From Entamoeba invadens IP1 (lineage: Eukaryota > Evosea > Mastigamoebida > Endamoebidae), in contig NW_004440255.1 in assembly GCF_000330505.1 (NCBI RefSeq), positions 122,297 through 147,822 on the forward strand: a stretch of 25,526 bases of DNA, given 5' to 3'. Positions 10,354-20,948 of this stretch are shown piece by piece; positions within the stretch are counted from its first letter, which is position 1, and every line of letters begins with the position of its first letter. The notes under the pieces were generated by a model, which was given only the letters and a program-made list of their open reading frames with translations, was not told where the DNA came from and searched no databases. Position numbers and translations under genes: made by a program.

Positions 10354-10699
10354 TTAATGCTTCTTTTTTTAATACAACTGAATGATAAAATGGTAATACA
10401 AAATTTAAAATAAGAATTTGAATAGTATATTAAACTATTTAAAAATAATGTTGATAGATTATTTATATATAATGAATTATAAAATTAAAATATACAAGTT
10501 GATAAATATGCATTTATTATAGAAATTTTTATCCAAATTATTTTCAAGATAAAATTTAAATAAAACTCGAAGCTAATAAACAATATATAATCACGATTAC
10601 ACAATTCGTTACTTTATGTTAAATAAAATTTGAAGTTTTTTATTAGTTATAACTATAATATTTTTTTGATCTACTCAACTTTAAAATTAGATAGATAAA
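10354..10699. other. Convergent A/T-rich intergenic region
   Basis: About 350 bases between the 3' ends of the secreted gene and the EF-hand gene. It has T-rich tracts soon after the stop, as expected of a 3' processing region, and nothing else is discernible. Confidence 0.5.
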
Positions 10700-11181
10700 T
10701 TAATTATTCATTGCTTTGTTGAATTCATTTGAAAAATATGATGAGAATTCATCATAAGTAATTTTTCCATTTTTGTTAACATCCAAATTATTAAACAATT
10801 GATCCAAACCATCACTGTCTCCCCTTTTCATAACTCTTTTAAGCTCATACTTGTCTAAAGTTTTATCACAATTTTTGTCTACCATGAAGAAGACATAGAA
10901 ACATAATCCTTTTATCTTGTCATTTCCAAGTGAAGTTGGCAAGAGCTCTGCAATATTAGAAAATTCTCTTTTGGTGATAACTCCATCACACCAGTTAAAA
11001 GCACCTTTTCCGTCTGCGTAATAAAAAAGAACATAAACAAAGTTTCAACAATCTTTTTAGCAGCGCTGGTTAAATTATCAAACTTGTAATAAACAACCAT
11101 GCCTTCTTTAAATTCATCTTCCGAAATTGTTTCTTTTTTGTAGTTGTCCAAATAATCAAATAAGGTCACTTCGTCTACCAT
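10700..11181 (-). CDS. EF-hand calcium-binding protein, apparent frameshift
   Basis: Reconstructed length is 160 residues, calmodulin size. Two canonical 12-residue calcium loops are visible: DKNCDKTLDKYE at about 102-113 and DVNKNGKITYDE at about 134-145. Two degenerate loops sit at about 12-23 and 60-73, completing a four-EF-hand plan. The frame breaks at a T6 run (plus-strand A6, 11023-11028). Adding one base gives a continuous reading through an ADGKGAFNWCDG segment into the C-terminal pair. I prefer ATG 11181 over the upstream ATGs at 11244 and 11226, because an AAATTCA initiator-like motif lies just before it, with TATA-like sequence further upstream, matching the genus pattern of short leaders. 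There is no signal peptide, so a cytosolic calcium sensor or buffer is likely. The Entamoeba grainin and CaBP families are candidate relatives. Confidence 0.87.
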
Positions 11182-11933
11182 ACTTTGTTTGAATTTATTT
11201 GTGTGTAGTTGGTTTTTTACAGACATATATATTAAATAATACAAATTATTAACCCAATCATTTAATTTGTTTATTTGTTGTGTGTAGATTATAAATTATT
11301 ATTGATTGTATTTATTACACAAAATATGTAATTAAAAAATACATAAATTTAATAATACACATAATAATAATTGATTATATTATATTTTCATTTAATACAA
11401 TATTTTGAAGTGTAGTTTGATTATAATAAATAACATTAAAAGTAATTATTTCAATATATTAAAATTAATTATTTAAAAAAATATATTTGATTGTATATTA
11501 TATATTTGTCTAAAACAACTATTTGTGTAACAATCATGATTTATAATCATCTTTGATATTCCGTGTATTTAAGAACTCTCTCTATTTAGCGTTTCGTTCT
11601 ATTTAATGCCAATAAAAAGTTCAATTAAAAAAAATCTATTTTGAATTTTATAAAATAATCGAATTTTTATCAATAAAACTTTTTGGAAATAATGATATTA
11701 ATCAAAATTTAATCAAAAAATTTAATTTAGCATTAAATACAAGAAATACTGTTATTGTTATTTATTAAAATAATGTAAGTAATCAATTTGAAAGATTAAA
11801 ATGTTAATACATAACAATATTTATATTAATGTTTAATAATTATAAAAATTTTATAATTATTTTTTTCATAAAAAAATGTGAAAAAACAATTAAACCTTTT
11901 TATAAAAATAAATGTTTAAATATAATTAAACCT
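11182..11933. other. A/T-rich intergenic region between EF-hand gene and TMK 2 3' end
   Basis: About 750 bases of A/T-rich DNA. The part next to 11181 holds the EF-hand gene promoter (initiator-like AAATTCA, and a TATTATTTAA stretch about 45-55 bases before the ATG). The rest is the TMK 2 downstream region, with many T runs. I see no further gene. Confidence 0.5.
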
Positions 11934-14900
11934 TTAAAGTTGAGCTTTTAATGCGAATATAACATCTTTTATCGACAATCTTTCTTTTTGATCTTGACAC
12001 CAACATTTTTCTATTGTTATATAGAGCATATTAGGCATATTTTCTGGTTTATCCATTCGATTTCCTGAGTTCACAAACTCTGCGATTCTCCAAGGGTATT
12101 TGAAAATATCTTTCGGGTAAGCCTCCTTCCACCCAAATATTTCGAACATAGTGACTCCAAACGAAAAAATGTCGGCCGATCTTTTATATTTCTTTTGGTT
12201 TAAGACTTCAGGAGCCATATAAGTAGGTGTTCCAATACCTTTTGTAAATGTCATGTTAGTCATCAACATATTAACATTTCGACTTGATCCAAAATCAGTC
12301 AATTTGCCGTTAACAATTTCGTTATTTTCATTCTCACTTTTGACACAATTGATTGAATCATTGGTGTTGTATTCGAGTGAGAATATAAGAATATTATCAG
12401 GTTTTATGTCTCTATGTAAAATCCCATTATCATGCAAATAAGCAATTCCCCGTGCTGCATCAAGACATATTTTTACTCGTAACTTCATTTTGATATCTTC
12501 CGATTTTTTGTGTCTCATTAAATCGTTAAAGGAGCCATATTGTGCATATTCAGTGACCATACACACCTTTTTTGGATAAACACTGCTCCATAAAAAATGA
12601 CAATATACTCGCTATTGATTNNNNNNNNNNNNNNNNNNNNNNNNNNNNNNNNNNNNNNNNNNNNNNNNNNNNNNNNNNNNNNNNNNNNNNNNNNNNNNNN
12701 NNNNNNNNNNNNNNNNNNNNTTTGATCATATCCACATTCTCACGATTCTCAGTAAGATCAAGAATGACACAAGCTATTTCTTCGTCTATTATGCAACTGA
12801 AGTTTGGTTTTATGTACATCTCAAATTCACATGCAAATCCACTTTTGAGTGTCACTATTTTTGGTTCAGTTCGGAGGACAAATTGGTCACTGCCTTGTTT
12901 AATTATTATCTGCATTTTTACTGGATTTTTACTGCAATTGCCAACACATAAAAGTTCTCGTGTTTCTTTGTCGATTGGTATTTCATTGGTGTTTTCTCCT
13001 TCAAAAACAAGTGGATTTTTGTTCGTGCAAATTTGCTTGTCCAATTTGACAAAAGAAATATTTGACTTCTTCATATTAAAAACACAAATCTTTTTATCAA
13101 CTTTCTTTTGTTTTAAGTATAAACGGAGTAAGTATATTGTAGGTATTAATATTATAATTGCAACTACACATAGAAATATGAGTACCAAAATTGGTATTAA
13201 AACTGATATCAGTGCGTTGTTTACACAAGTAGTACCATCAGGCGATGGTTTCTTACTTGGGGAACAATACGCACAAATACTATTTTTAGCTCTTTTACAG
13301 TGTGCAACTTCTGTATAATGGACACAATTTCCATTGATTAAAACGAAGTCAGTTTTGCATGAATAACAATTCATAGGTGAAGAACAGTTGAAACATGTTT
13401 CTGGGCATTGTTCACACTTGGGGATTGTATATTGAATGTAATACCCAACTTCGCACTTTTTACACCCCTTTTGTGTTTTTGTAATACAGTTTGTTAATAA
13501 CGAATAATCTTTACATAAAAGTCCTTCACTTGGAATATTATAATAATTGTCTTTGCAAGATATACAACTTGTTTTTACTAAGCATTTTGCACACGAAGTA
13601 TCACATGATACACAATCATTTTTATCTTTGTAATACCCATCCTTACACACGGCACATCTTTTTTCTTTAGGAATCATGTATTTACATCGTAATTGTAATG
13701 CACTTGATAACTCACATTGATTTTCGTAATTCAAAAAAGAAGTTGAAACATCACACGATAAACAATAAGTTGTGTTAAAACATTCGAAACAGTTGGAATC
13801 GTTATTATTACATGATACACATTCATTCAAACTATTTAAATAATACTGTGGATAACATTTTAAACATCCTTTTGGACTATTATCTTGACAATTTCCATTA
13901 GACAACTTGTGAAATTCTTTTATGTTAATTTTATAAGTATAATTACTAATGTTATGTATTTGGTATTTTTTATTTGTGTTTCTAATTATATAGGGATAAT
14001 TTTTCAAATTAATAACACTTTTCATTGTTACAAATAAAGTTTTTAAACATTTATTATCTATTAAATTGTAATTGGAGAAACATTCCAAATTTTTTATTAT
14101 GCTATTTTGATTGTTACTTGTGTGAAGCGAATATTTGACATTTTGAGTATTATAAACACAATATTTGTTATTTATCGAACTGTCATCATTTCTCGAATAA
14201 CCTTCATAACACTTGATACAAGTAACGCCATTTCCATAATAACAATTGAGATAAGCAATACTTACACATTTGTTATTCACAATCAAATAATCTGTTTGAC
14301 ATTTTTCACACAAATTTTCTTTGTATTTTATACATTTTTCTATAAAAGAAAGCACACAAGAATTATTTTGTTTTTTATAATTTGTAACATTCGAATTGCA
14401 TTGAATACAATCATTCATTGTATATATTTCACAATTTTTGTCATTAAAACAGTTTTTAGTTGCATTATAATAACTTAATGCAAAATTTGGGGAACATAAA
14501 AACGCAGTATTTTGATTGTTTGTAAAAGTGCATATTTCTGAATTGAAAATTATCAAATTGCACAAATGACAGACATTGTTTTTGTCAACAAAAGAATTAT
14601 TACCACAATATACAAAGTTTTCATTAATTACAATAGTTTTTAGATCAACTGGAATGCATGTAAGACCATCAGTTGATATATATCCATCATTACACATTAG
14701 ACATTTTGTCACTGAACTCAGTTTACCATAATATTTACAATAAGGTAACGAGAAGTTGCAATATCCGTTTGATAATATACCATTGCCACAGTCTTCACAA
14801 TTCACTTTCGATTGTGAATGACAGTTTATATCCAAATTTGATACACAACTTCCATTTCTAAGATAATACTTAGACCTGCATTCAAGACACAATTCTGGAA

Positions 14901-15783
14901 CATTTTGAGTTACACAATTGGTGATTTTTTCAACGCAAATTTTTAATTCTAAATTGTAAACTTGATTATTTGAACATTTTAAACATGTATTATTAATCAA
15001 GACATAAGGAGAAAAACACTCATCACACAACGAAGAATCGTCATTTAATACGGTGTTAAAATGGCACAACTTACAATTGTTTTTGTTTAAAAAGCATTTT
15101 GAACACGTCAAATTTTTGACTTGATAATACCCCAATTTGCATTGACAAGCATTATTAATCAAATTAAAAGTGTCTAGACATGAATTACATTTCATTTCAT
15201 TTTGAGAACATGTTACACATCCATTGATATTATTACAAGGAAAGCACTTCCCCGAAGATAAGTAATTACCAATAACACACTTGGTACACGCACGGATTGT
15301 GGGTTCACAACTTTCACAATATGATATCTTGTTACATTTGTTACAAACACCATTTTCAAAGAAATAGCCAGTTACACATGAAAGACACTTACCATTTGTT
15401 TTATCACAATTTAAACATCCCTCTGTTTTTGAACTACAAGTGAAACATGTGTTACTACTGTTATAGTAATTATCAGCACATGTTAAACATTCTTTTTTGG
15501 TTGGTTCACAATCTTTACAACCATTTATCGTTTGACAAGAATAACATTTATTGTTGTCCAAGTAATACCCTATAATACACTGGGAACATTTACCAAAAAT
15601 TGAACAATTTAGTGTTTCACAATTGCTTGTACAAGCAACGCCTTTTATTTTGTTTTTATTTATGTGTTTTTCAGTAGCAATGGCTAAATTGGTATTATAA
15701 CGTTTTTGATTGCATGCCGACTTATCATGCAATTGAATAGTAAAAGAAACAAATTCTGTCATGAGTATTAAAAGGTATATCAT
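11934..15783 (-). CDS. Transmembrane receptor kinase (TMK), interrupted by assembly gap and frameshift
   Basis: Second receptor kinase of the Entamoeba TMK family, paralogous to the one at 2502. Signal peptide is at residues 1-17. CXXC modules fill the ectodomain, with a Cys-free spacer (plus-strand 13891-14046) before the membrane-proximal modules. The transmembrane helix is at about 857-886 and the beta-rich juxtamembrane domain at about 893-1021. Then come the N gap and the kinase remainder. Visible downstream of the gap are FYGAVF, CMVTEYAQYGS, HRDIKPDN, DFG and an intact APE motif; the glycine loop and catalytic lysine fall in the gap. Just past the gap the frame is broken at an A6 run (plus-strand T6, 12568-12573), and one more A restores homology to TMK 1. 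The frame running through the Ns to a stop at 12550 is therefore an artefact at its end. Compared with TMK 1 the protein would be about 1,300 residues. Confidence 0.93.
12621..12720. other. Assembly gap (100 N)
   Basis: Exactly 100 unknown bases, the usual placeholder for a gap of unknown size. Aligning flanking residues to TMK 1 suggests that about 68 codons (about 200 bases) are missing here, covering the end of the juxtamembrane domain and the kinase N-lobe. Confidence 0.99.
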
Positions 15784-16221
15784 AAATTCGTTCTAAGAGT
15801 TTTTTGTCTGTTATCATTGTTAAAGATTTTATATTGTAAAAAACAAAGAGGAATCGCCAAAACATTTTAAAACTAAATGAAAACAAAATTGTAATAAAAT
15901 AAAAGTGTGTACCATTAAAGTATTAATACCAAATAAATTAAGAATTATCAAACTGGTTCACTTTTTAAATTCATTGATGGGTTTCATAAAATTAAAATAT
16001 TATTAAAAATCCTTTTTACAACACAACGGAATGATTCAATTAACAATATAACATATAAAAAATAGAAATAAACTAAATATTTTTCAGAGAATTATGTTTT
16101 GTTGTAATTTAAATGTTTTTGTTTTTTGATGTTATTATAATATATTATTATATAATGTAATAATAGTAAAATATTATTTATTTTGCATTATTCAAAAAAT
16201 TAACATGTTTTAAAACAATAA
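15784..16221. other. TMK 2 upstream region
   Basis: A/T-rich DNA upstream of the TMK 2 start. On the minus strand an ATATAAAATC stretch lies roughly 50 bases before the ATG and could serve as its TATA element, but it is not distinctive. No other gene is seen. Confidence 0.4.
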
Positions 16222-16352
16222 CAGTAAAACCTCCCAAAAGCGGAACTTCTGAAGAGCAAGCATTTCAGACTTAAACTAAAAACAGATTTCTCTTTAAAGC
16301 TTCAATTAAGGTTTGATTGGCTAAAAATGAACACTATTGAAAGGTTTTACAG
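16222..16352 (-). mobile_element. Decayed pogo-like miniature element (MITE)
   Basis: The left end CAGTAAAACCTCCCAAAAGC and right end GGTTTTACAG are degraded terminal inverted repeats of the same family as the element at 20168-20333. Internal sequence such as GTTTGATTGGCTAAAAATG is shared in the opposite orientation, and an internal segment near one end is missing relative to the other copy. TA follows the right end, as expected for pogo/Tc1-mariner insertion. It has no coding capacity. Confidence 0.75.
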
Positions 16353-17732
16353 TATTTTTCTAAAATACAATAAAGTATGTCTGTAAACAATAATAAAAAT
16401 ATCAAAGGTGTCATTTATTAAAAAAATATTTTTCAATAATTTCAAAAAAATAAAAATTACTAAAAAATATTGTTTTGGATTTTTACAAAAATCACAAGTT
16501 TTTTATTTAAATTGGAATATTATAATGCTCTTTTTGATAAACATCATGAAAAAAAATGTAAGAGTTAGTTTACATAATTTAACAAAATTAGATATTGTTT
16601 TTTGTTTAAACTTTTATCAAAAATAAATAAATGTTTTTCAAACGTCAAATATCTGCAATATTTATAATATTTCAATTCAATAATTCCAAGCCCAAAATAA
16701 TAAATGTTTTTTTGATGTAATGAAACAAATTATATGCAAAATAAAACCAGTGATGAAAACGTTTCAAAACAAACATTATTACAAAGTTTATTTTTGGTTG
16801 GAATTAAAATATTTTCGTTTTGGTCCAAAAACAATTAAAACATCCAAAAAGATAGGAAGTACACTTTTAATTTATTATTTTAATGTATTTTTCATTTTTA
16901 TTGATGTTTTTATAAATAATGATGACAAATATTTGATTTGTATTAATTTTTGAATATATTATTTAATTTATTTAATCACATGTTTAATTTAAATAATTTG
17001 AATTTGTCTCAAAAAATTATTAAAGGTTTGTATAATACCAACATTTTGATATTAATCTTCAAATTAAAATAGCCTTGAAATTTGTTACAAATATTTTGGT
17101 TGGCAATATTATTTTAAAGTTATAAACATACAACAAATGGAATAAAACGTGAGGTAAATTTATATTAATATAGTAAAATAAATTACAAGTTATTTTTTAT
17201 ATTAAAAATTATAACAAAAAATAATATTTAGTGAACAAAAGAAACATCAAAAAAAATAATTTAATACCTAAAAAACAAAGTTTTAAATTAATTAAATATG
17301 AGACTATTATACAATTCAATAAATAATATTTTATAATTAAACAGTCAAGTTGAAACAAATGTATTGTTGGTGTAATTTTTCAATTAAATATTAGTAGTTT
17401 ATTAAATTATTATAATGATATTTTTTATATTTTTAGTGTAACTATTACAAAAGAAATATATAAAAACTTTTTGTTTTAATGTGTATAAATAAAAACAAAA
17501 ATTTATCAAAGAAGTTACATTATATAATTTCAAATTTATGAAAATGATTAATACCAGTTTAAATTTATTTCTTGAATAATACTTCCATTTTAATTAAATT
17601 GAGATATGACATGACATTCAATATAACTTAGATATTTCTTTTGAATTATAAATTAACAAAAAAATATTAAATAATAAAATGTATATAAAAAATGTAACAC
17701 ATTAAAAAACTTAACAAATAAAAATAAATGAA
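16353..17732. other. A/T-rich intergenic region
   Basis: About 1.4 kb of A/T-rich sequence. Two open frames on the plus strand (about 16408-16626 and 16720-16953) encode only Lys/Asn/Phe/Ile-rich peptides expected by chance in such DNA, so I do not call them genes. Confidence 0.5.
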
Positions 17733-17900
17733 TTACTTCTTAGCTTTCTTCTTCTCTTTTCTCTCATGAGCAGTCTCTTCATGTTCTGTATGAATGATAG
17801 AAGCAAGTGCATAAGATTTTGTTGGTGTTGGGTTGTCATCAGTTTGGAATCTCTTTCCACTTGTTTTTGCTCCATTTCTCTTTCTTGGTTTAGTAGCCAT
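17733..17900 (-). CDS. Small highly basic protein, unknown
   Basis: Unrecognised 55-residue protein starting MATKPRKRNG and ending in a Lys-rich tail (RKEKKKAKK). It is strongly basic at both ends with a Ser/Thr/His-containing middle, and has no signal or transmembrane segment. The composition suggests a nucleic-acid-associated protein, such as a chromatin, nucleolar or ribosome-associated factor, but I could not match it to a known small ribosomal protein. I chose ATG 17900 over the in-frame ATG at 17927 because an AAATTTTCAATTCG initiator-like stretch lies directly before it and a good TATA box sits about 34-43 bases upstream; 17927 would lie between the two. The higher G+C and skewed composition against the flanks support real coding. 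Confidence 0.72.
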   Translation of the reverse strand: MATKPRKRNGAKTSGKRFQTDDNPTPTKSYALASIIHTEHEETAHERKEKKKAKK

Positions 17901-17933
17901 CTTTACGAATTGAAAATTTGATTCCAACTCACC

Positions 17934-17943
17934 CTTTATATAT
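17934..17943 (-). promoter_or_regulatory. TATA box of the small basic protein gene
   Basis: Minus strand reads ATATATAAAG, 34-43 bases before ATG 17900, followed by an initiator-like AAATTTTCAATT immediately upstream of the start. This is the clearest core promoter in the window and supports the short start. Confidence 0.6.
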
Positions 17944-20167
17944 GTTATTCATTTTTGTGGTCCATTTCTGGGAATCATATTTTGTTCTATTGATATATTA
18001 GTTGTTATTTCAATGTTTATTTTGAATGTTAGGACTTCTTTAAATCGTTGAAAAATGATTTCCAAATTTGTTAGGTGATTTGGTTTAATAAGGCATTCTC
18101 CATCTATCAAAATATTGTTGACTTTTCAAAAGAATATAAATTAATTAATTATTAATAATTTTTTATTATTAATGAAAAAAGTTTTATTAATATTTTTATG
18201 ATTTTGGAATATTTAAAGACTCCAAATTTATTAAGTTTGAGGTTTCAATGTTTGTTATTATATGTGATTAAACTACAAACTTATTAAAATCTTTATAGAT
18301 AATTATATAATAACAAAATTTTTTATTAAAAAGTTATATTTTTGATATGCATGACATTACACAAGCCAAATAAAGTTAAATTCAATGAAAACAACCACAA
18401 TTAAATATATATATCTTGAGAACATGTTCACCAAAAACTGGGCATTATTTTAGGTGTCAATTTTTATAAACTTTTTATTACAAAAACTTTTTATATTGAT
18501 CAAATATTATAAAGGATCATGATAACAAACTGTTATTATAGGGATAAAAATTATTTAAAAAAAATCACTATTGAGAAGTTCTATTTTTGTTAAATTTATT
18601 CGTGTTAAATTTCGTTGTGTTTTATAATTGATTTACTTACACTACAATCACTTAGCCTTGTGTTAAACTTGGCCTGGTGCAAGACTTGTATTTACGACTT
18701 TTAGTTTATAAAAACCATTTAAAAAAATAAAAACTTAAATAGATTTTGGTGTTTTTTAGTTTGAAATAATTATCAAACTGAATAATTAATTATTTTAATT
18801 AGTAATCAACTATAAAAATCTCATATCAAGCAGAGTGTCCATATTGTAATTAAAAATTAAAATTAATAATTATTCAGATTTAATATACAACAAAGACAAT
18901 TTTTTATCGATTTTTAAAGCAACTTTCGAAATAATAAAATATAAAATTAATTTTGATAATAAAATAACAAACCCTAAAAACCATTTATCTGATTTAATTT
19001 TTATTTTTTTATTATATTGATTGTTGGTAGCAACAATACACCATTATTTAAAATGTAAAATTGTCTTTTGTAAAATTTCAAAAGACAAGTAACTTAAAAA
19101 ATGCTCTAATGATAAATTGTCAATATATTTATTATACAATATATTAATATTGTATATATCAATAAAATATAATATACAAGGTTGATTATTGTATTTAAAT
19201 AAAAACATTGTAAAATATAACTAATAAAGAGGTTAAAACAACATCATTTTTTTAGGTTTCAAAGTGAATTTTATGTATTTAACATTCTTAATAATATTTA
19301 CCAATATTTTATAACAAACAACTTTAATACTAAATTTTGTTTTAAAATATTAATAAAAGTCAAGTGTAAATAAAGTTGCAACATATATTATTCTTATCGT
19401 GTATTAAAATATTAAAATAAAAAAACAAGGTAGTGAAAAGTAGATGTGTTATTTTTACAATGAAAGTTTGTTATTTTTTCTGTGTTATGAATATTTTTAT
19501 AATAAAGTTATAACTAACCAAATTACTTTTGATTTTTTTTTGTAGAAATGTTTATTATCAGTTTGGTTGCAAAAAATAATAAGTTTTCTTACAACCAAAA
19601 CAAAAAAGGTTGTCGTGGATAAATTTGGTCCTTGTAATGTTTTGTTTGTATTGTTTTTATATGATTGATCATTGGCAATTTAAATAATTTTTTTAGTAAT
19701 AAAATTACTTGTAATTTTTTTCCAACTTAACATTTAAATTTGTTTTGAAACGAATGATAAAGGTTTATAAATTTAAAATTAAACCAAGTTGTTTTTTCCA
19801 TGTGTTGTATTTTCAATTCTTGTTAACTCGTAATAACATGGAATTATCTTTAAATGACGTTTTGTCTTCAAATCAAATAAAACCAATTATTTGGTTTGAA
19901 AAAACAAGTAAAAAAGTCAAAAACGACTTTTTTATTTACACTTTAACTTAAATTGTAAATATATTTAAATTAGTGTTAATATATTTTGAAAATGCCGTTT
20001 TATTTATAAAACAATATTCTTTTACACACCTCGTTATAATTTATAGATACAACACAGGAATTTTTTATCACATATTTCAAGAAAACTGGCATACAAAAGT
20101 ATTTTTTGGAATACATTCGAAACATAAATATTCAAAAATAAAATAGAAAATGACAGGTAACTCTATA
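17944..20167. other. Long A/T-rich intergenic region
   Basis: About 2.2 kb with no convincing gene. It contains short hairpins (19020-19037, 19061-19088, around 19130-19160) and one slightly more G+C-rich patch near 18640-18710 that I could not assign. A 68-codon frame at 19745-19951 is probably chance, although its second half is less A/T-biased and might be a gene remnant. Confidence 0.45.
19061..19088. repeat. Perfect 10-bp hairpin
   Basis: TTGTCTTTTG and CAAAAGACAA flank an 8-base loop. A second small stem, ATTGTTG / CAACAAT with a 4-base loop, lies just upstream at 19020-19037. Function unknown. Confidence 0.6.
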
Positions 20168-20333
20168 CAGTAAAACCTCCCAAGAGCGGGAGGGCGTGGG
20201 AATTTTGTTCTCTCAAGAGCGGGCATTTTTAGCCAATCAAACCTCAATTACCGCTCGATAGAAAACTCTATTTTTAGTTTTAGTCTAAAAAATGCCCGCT
20301 CTTCAGAGGTACCGCTCTTTGGAGGTTTTACTG
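20168..20333 (+). mobile_element. Pogo-like miniature element (MITE) with nested inverted repeats
   Basis: A 166-base element bounded by CAGTAAAACCTCC... and its inverted copy, with 21 of 22 terminal bases matching and flanked by TA at 20166-20167 and 20334-20335. The CAGT start and TA duplication are typical of the pogo branch of Tc1/mariner transposons. A second, internal inverted repeat (AAGAGCGGGCATTTTT, at 20215-20230 and 20287-20302) makes the element a double hairpin. There is no coding capacity, so movement would need a transposase elsewhere. It lies 48 bases before ATG 20382. Confidence 0.88.
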
Positions 20334-20381
20334 TATATGGTGTTGTAATAAAAAAAAGACCCTTTAAACTTAAAAACGACA

Positions 20382-20948
20382 ATGGCTTTTGAATTAAAAA
20401 GCACAGATAAAAGGCGTTGTGTTGATGAACGAACTTTACTTTCCAACCTACAGTGCTCACTCCTTGCTTTTCTTGCAATGAAGTGTGATATCACTGTTGG
20501 CAAACAAAAAAAGAACAGCCAATACAGTCGCAAATTTATGAACATCAAGCAGATCCTATTTCACAAAGACCAGCCATTCATATTTAATGTTCAAACTTTT
20601 TTGACTAAGAGATGCCTTGAAAAGATGGCTTCATTTGAAGGAGATGGGGTGAGTCAAAGAACAGCATTACGAAGAGCGTTGAATGAAAAGAAACGAGATA
20701 GTCTACATATTTTAGAAGACATTTTAATAGAAGACGGGTTGGTGACAATTTATGAAGTCGAAAACAGAGAGGGAATAAGAGGGAATGTGTGCATTAAACT
20801 ACCTGATGGGTCAATTGTGAATAAAAAGATGATTGAAAAACTTGGGGAAAGTATTTGGATGTATTGTGAATGTGAACTGACAAATAAAAGTAAAGTTGTT
20901 CTTGATAAAGAACTTGTTATGACTTTAATTCAAAATGCGTGTAATTGA
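20382..20948 (+). CDS. Conserved-looking hypothetical protein, 188 residues
   Basis: I do not recognise a family. The frame is intact, with composition clearly above the A/T-rich background. There is no signal peptide or transmembrane helix, so it is probably cytosolic or nuclear. The N-terminal half is basic and Lys/Arg-rich (residues 9-60) with a Leu/Cys-containing helix around 21-35. The middle (about 95-115) is a charged helix with an RTALRRALNEKKRD segment. The C-terminal part is beta-strand-like (IKLPDGSIVNKK, then WMYCECEL). A DNA- or RNA-binding role would fit the basic helices but is a guess. The start is the first ATG after a short A-rich leader (CTTTAAACTTAAAAACGACA), only 48 bases from the end of the pogo-like element, so its proximal promoter is either within those bases or partly supplied by the element. 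Confidence 0.75.
   Translation: MAFELKSTDKRRCVDERTLLSNLQCSLLAFLAMKCDITVGKQKKNSQYSRKFMNIKQILFHKDQPFIFNVQTFLTKRCLEKMASFEGDGVSQRTALRRALNEKKRDSLHILEDILIEDGLVTIYEVENREGIRGNVCIKLPDGSIVNKKMIEKLGESIWMYCECELTNKSKVVLDKELVMTLIQNACN

Noticed and set aside
12550..12620. C-terminal end of the large frame reading through the N gap (stop at 12550)
   Set aside because: It is in the wrong frame; the other frames after the gap match the kinase of TMK 1. The in-frame passage through 100 Ns is accidental.
12572..13318. Plus-strand open frame of 248 codons spanning the gap
   Set aside because: It is antisense to TMK 2 and partly made of Ns; its composition is that of a shadow frame.
14107..14478. Plus-strand frame of 123 codons opposite TMK 2
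   Set aside because: Ile/Thr-rich shadow of the Cys- and Asn-rich sense protein, with no domain signal.
16408..16953. Two small plus-strand frames (72 and 77 codons)
   Set aside because: Composition is that of random A/T-rich DNA (Lys, Asn, Phe, Ile), with no promoter-like signals and no recognisable motif.
18640..18710. Less A/T-rich patch considered as a tRNA or other structured RNA
   Set aside because: No T-loop (GGTTC-type) box, acceptor pairing or anticodon arm could be found.
20248..20548. Minus-strand frames across the MITE and the start of the gene at 20382
   Set aside because: They overlap the intact plus-strand gene and the non-coding MITE and have no coherent protein features.
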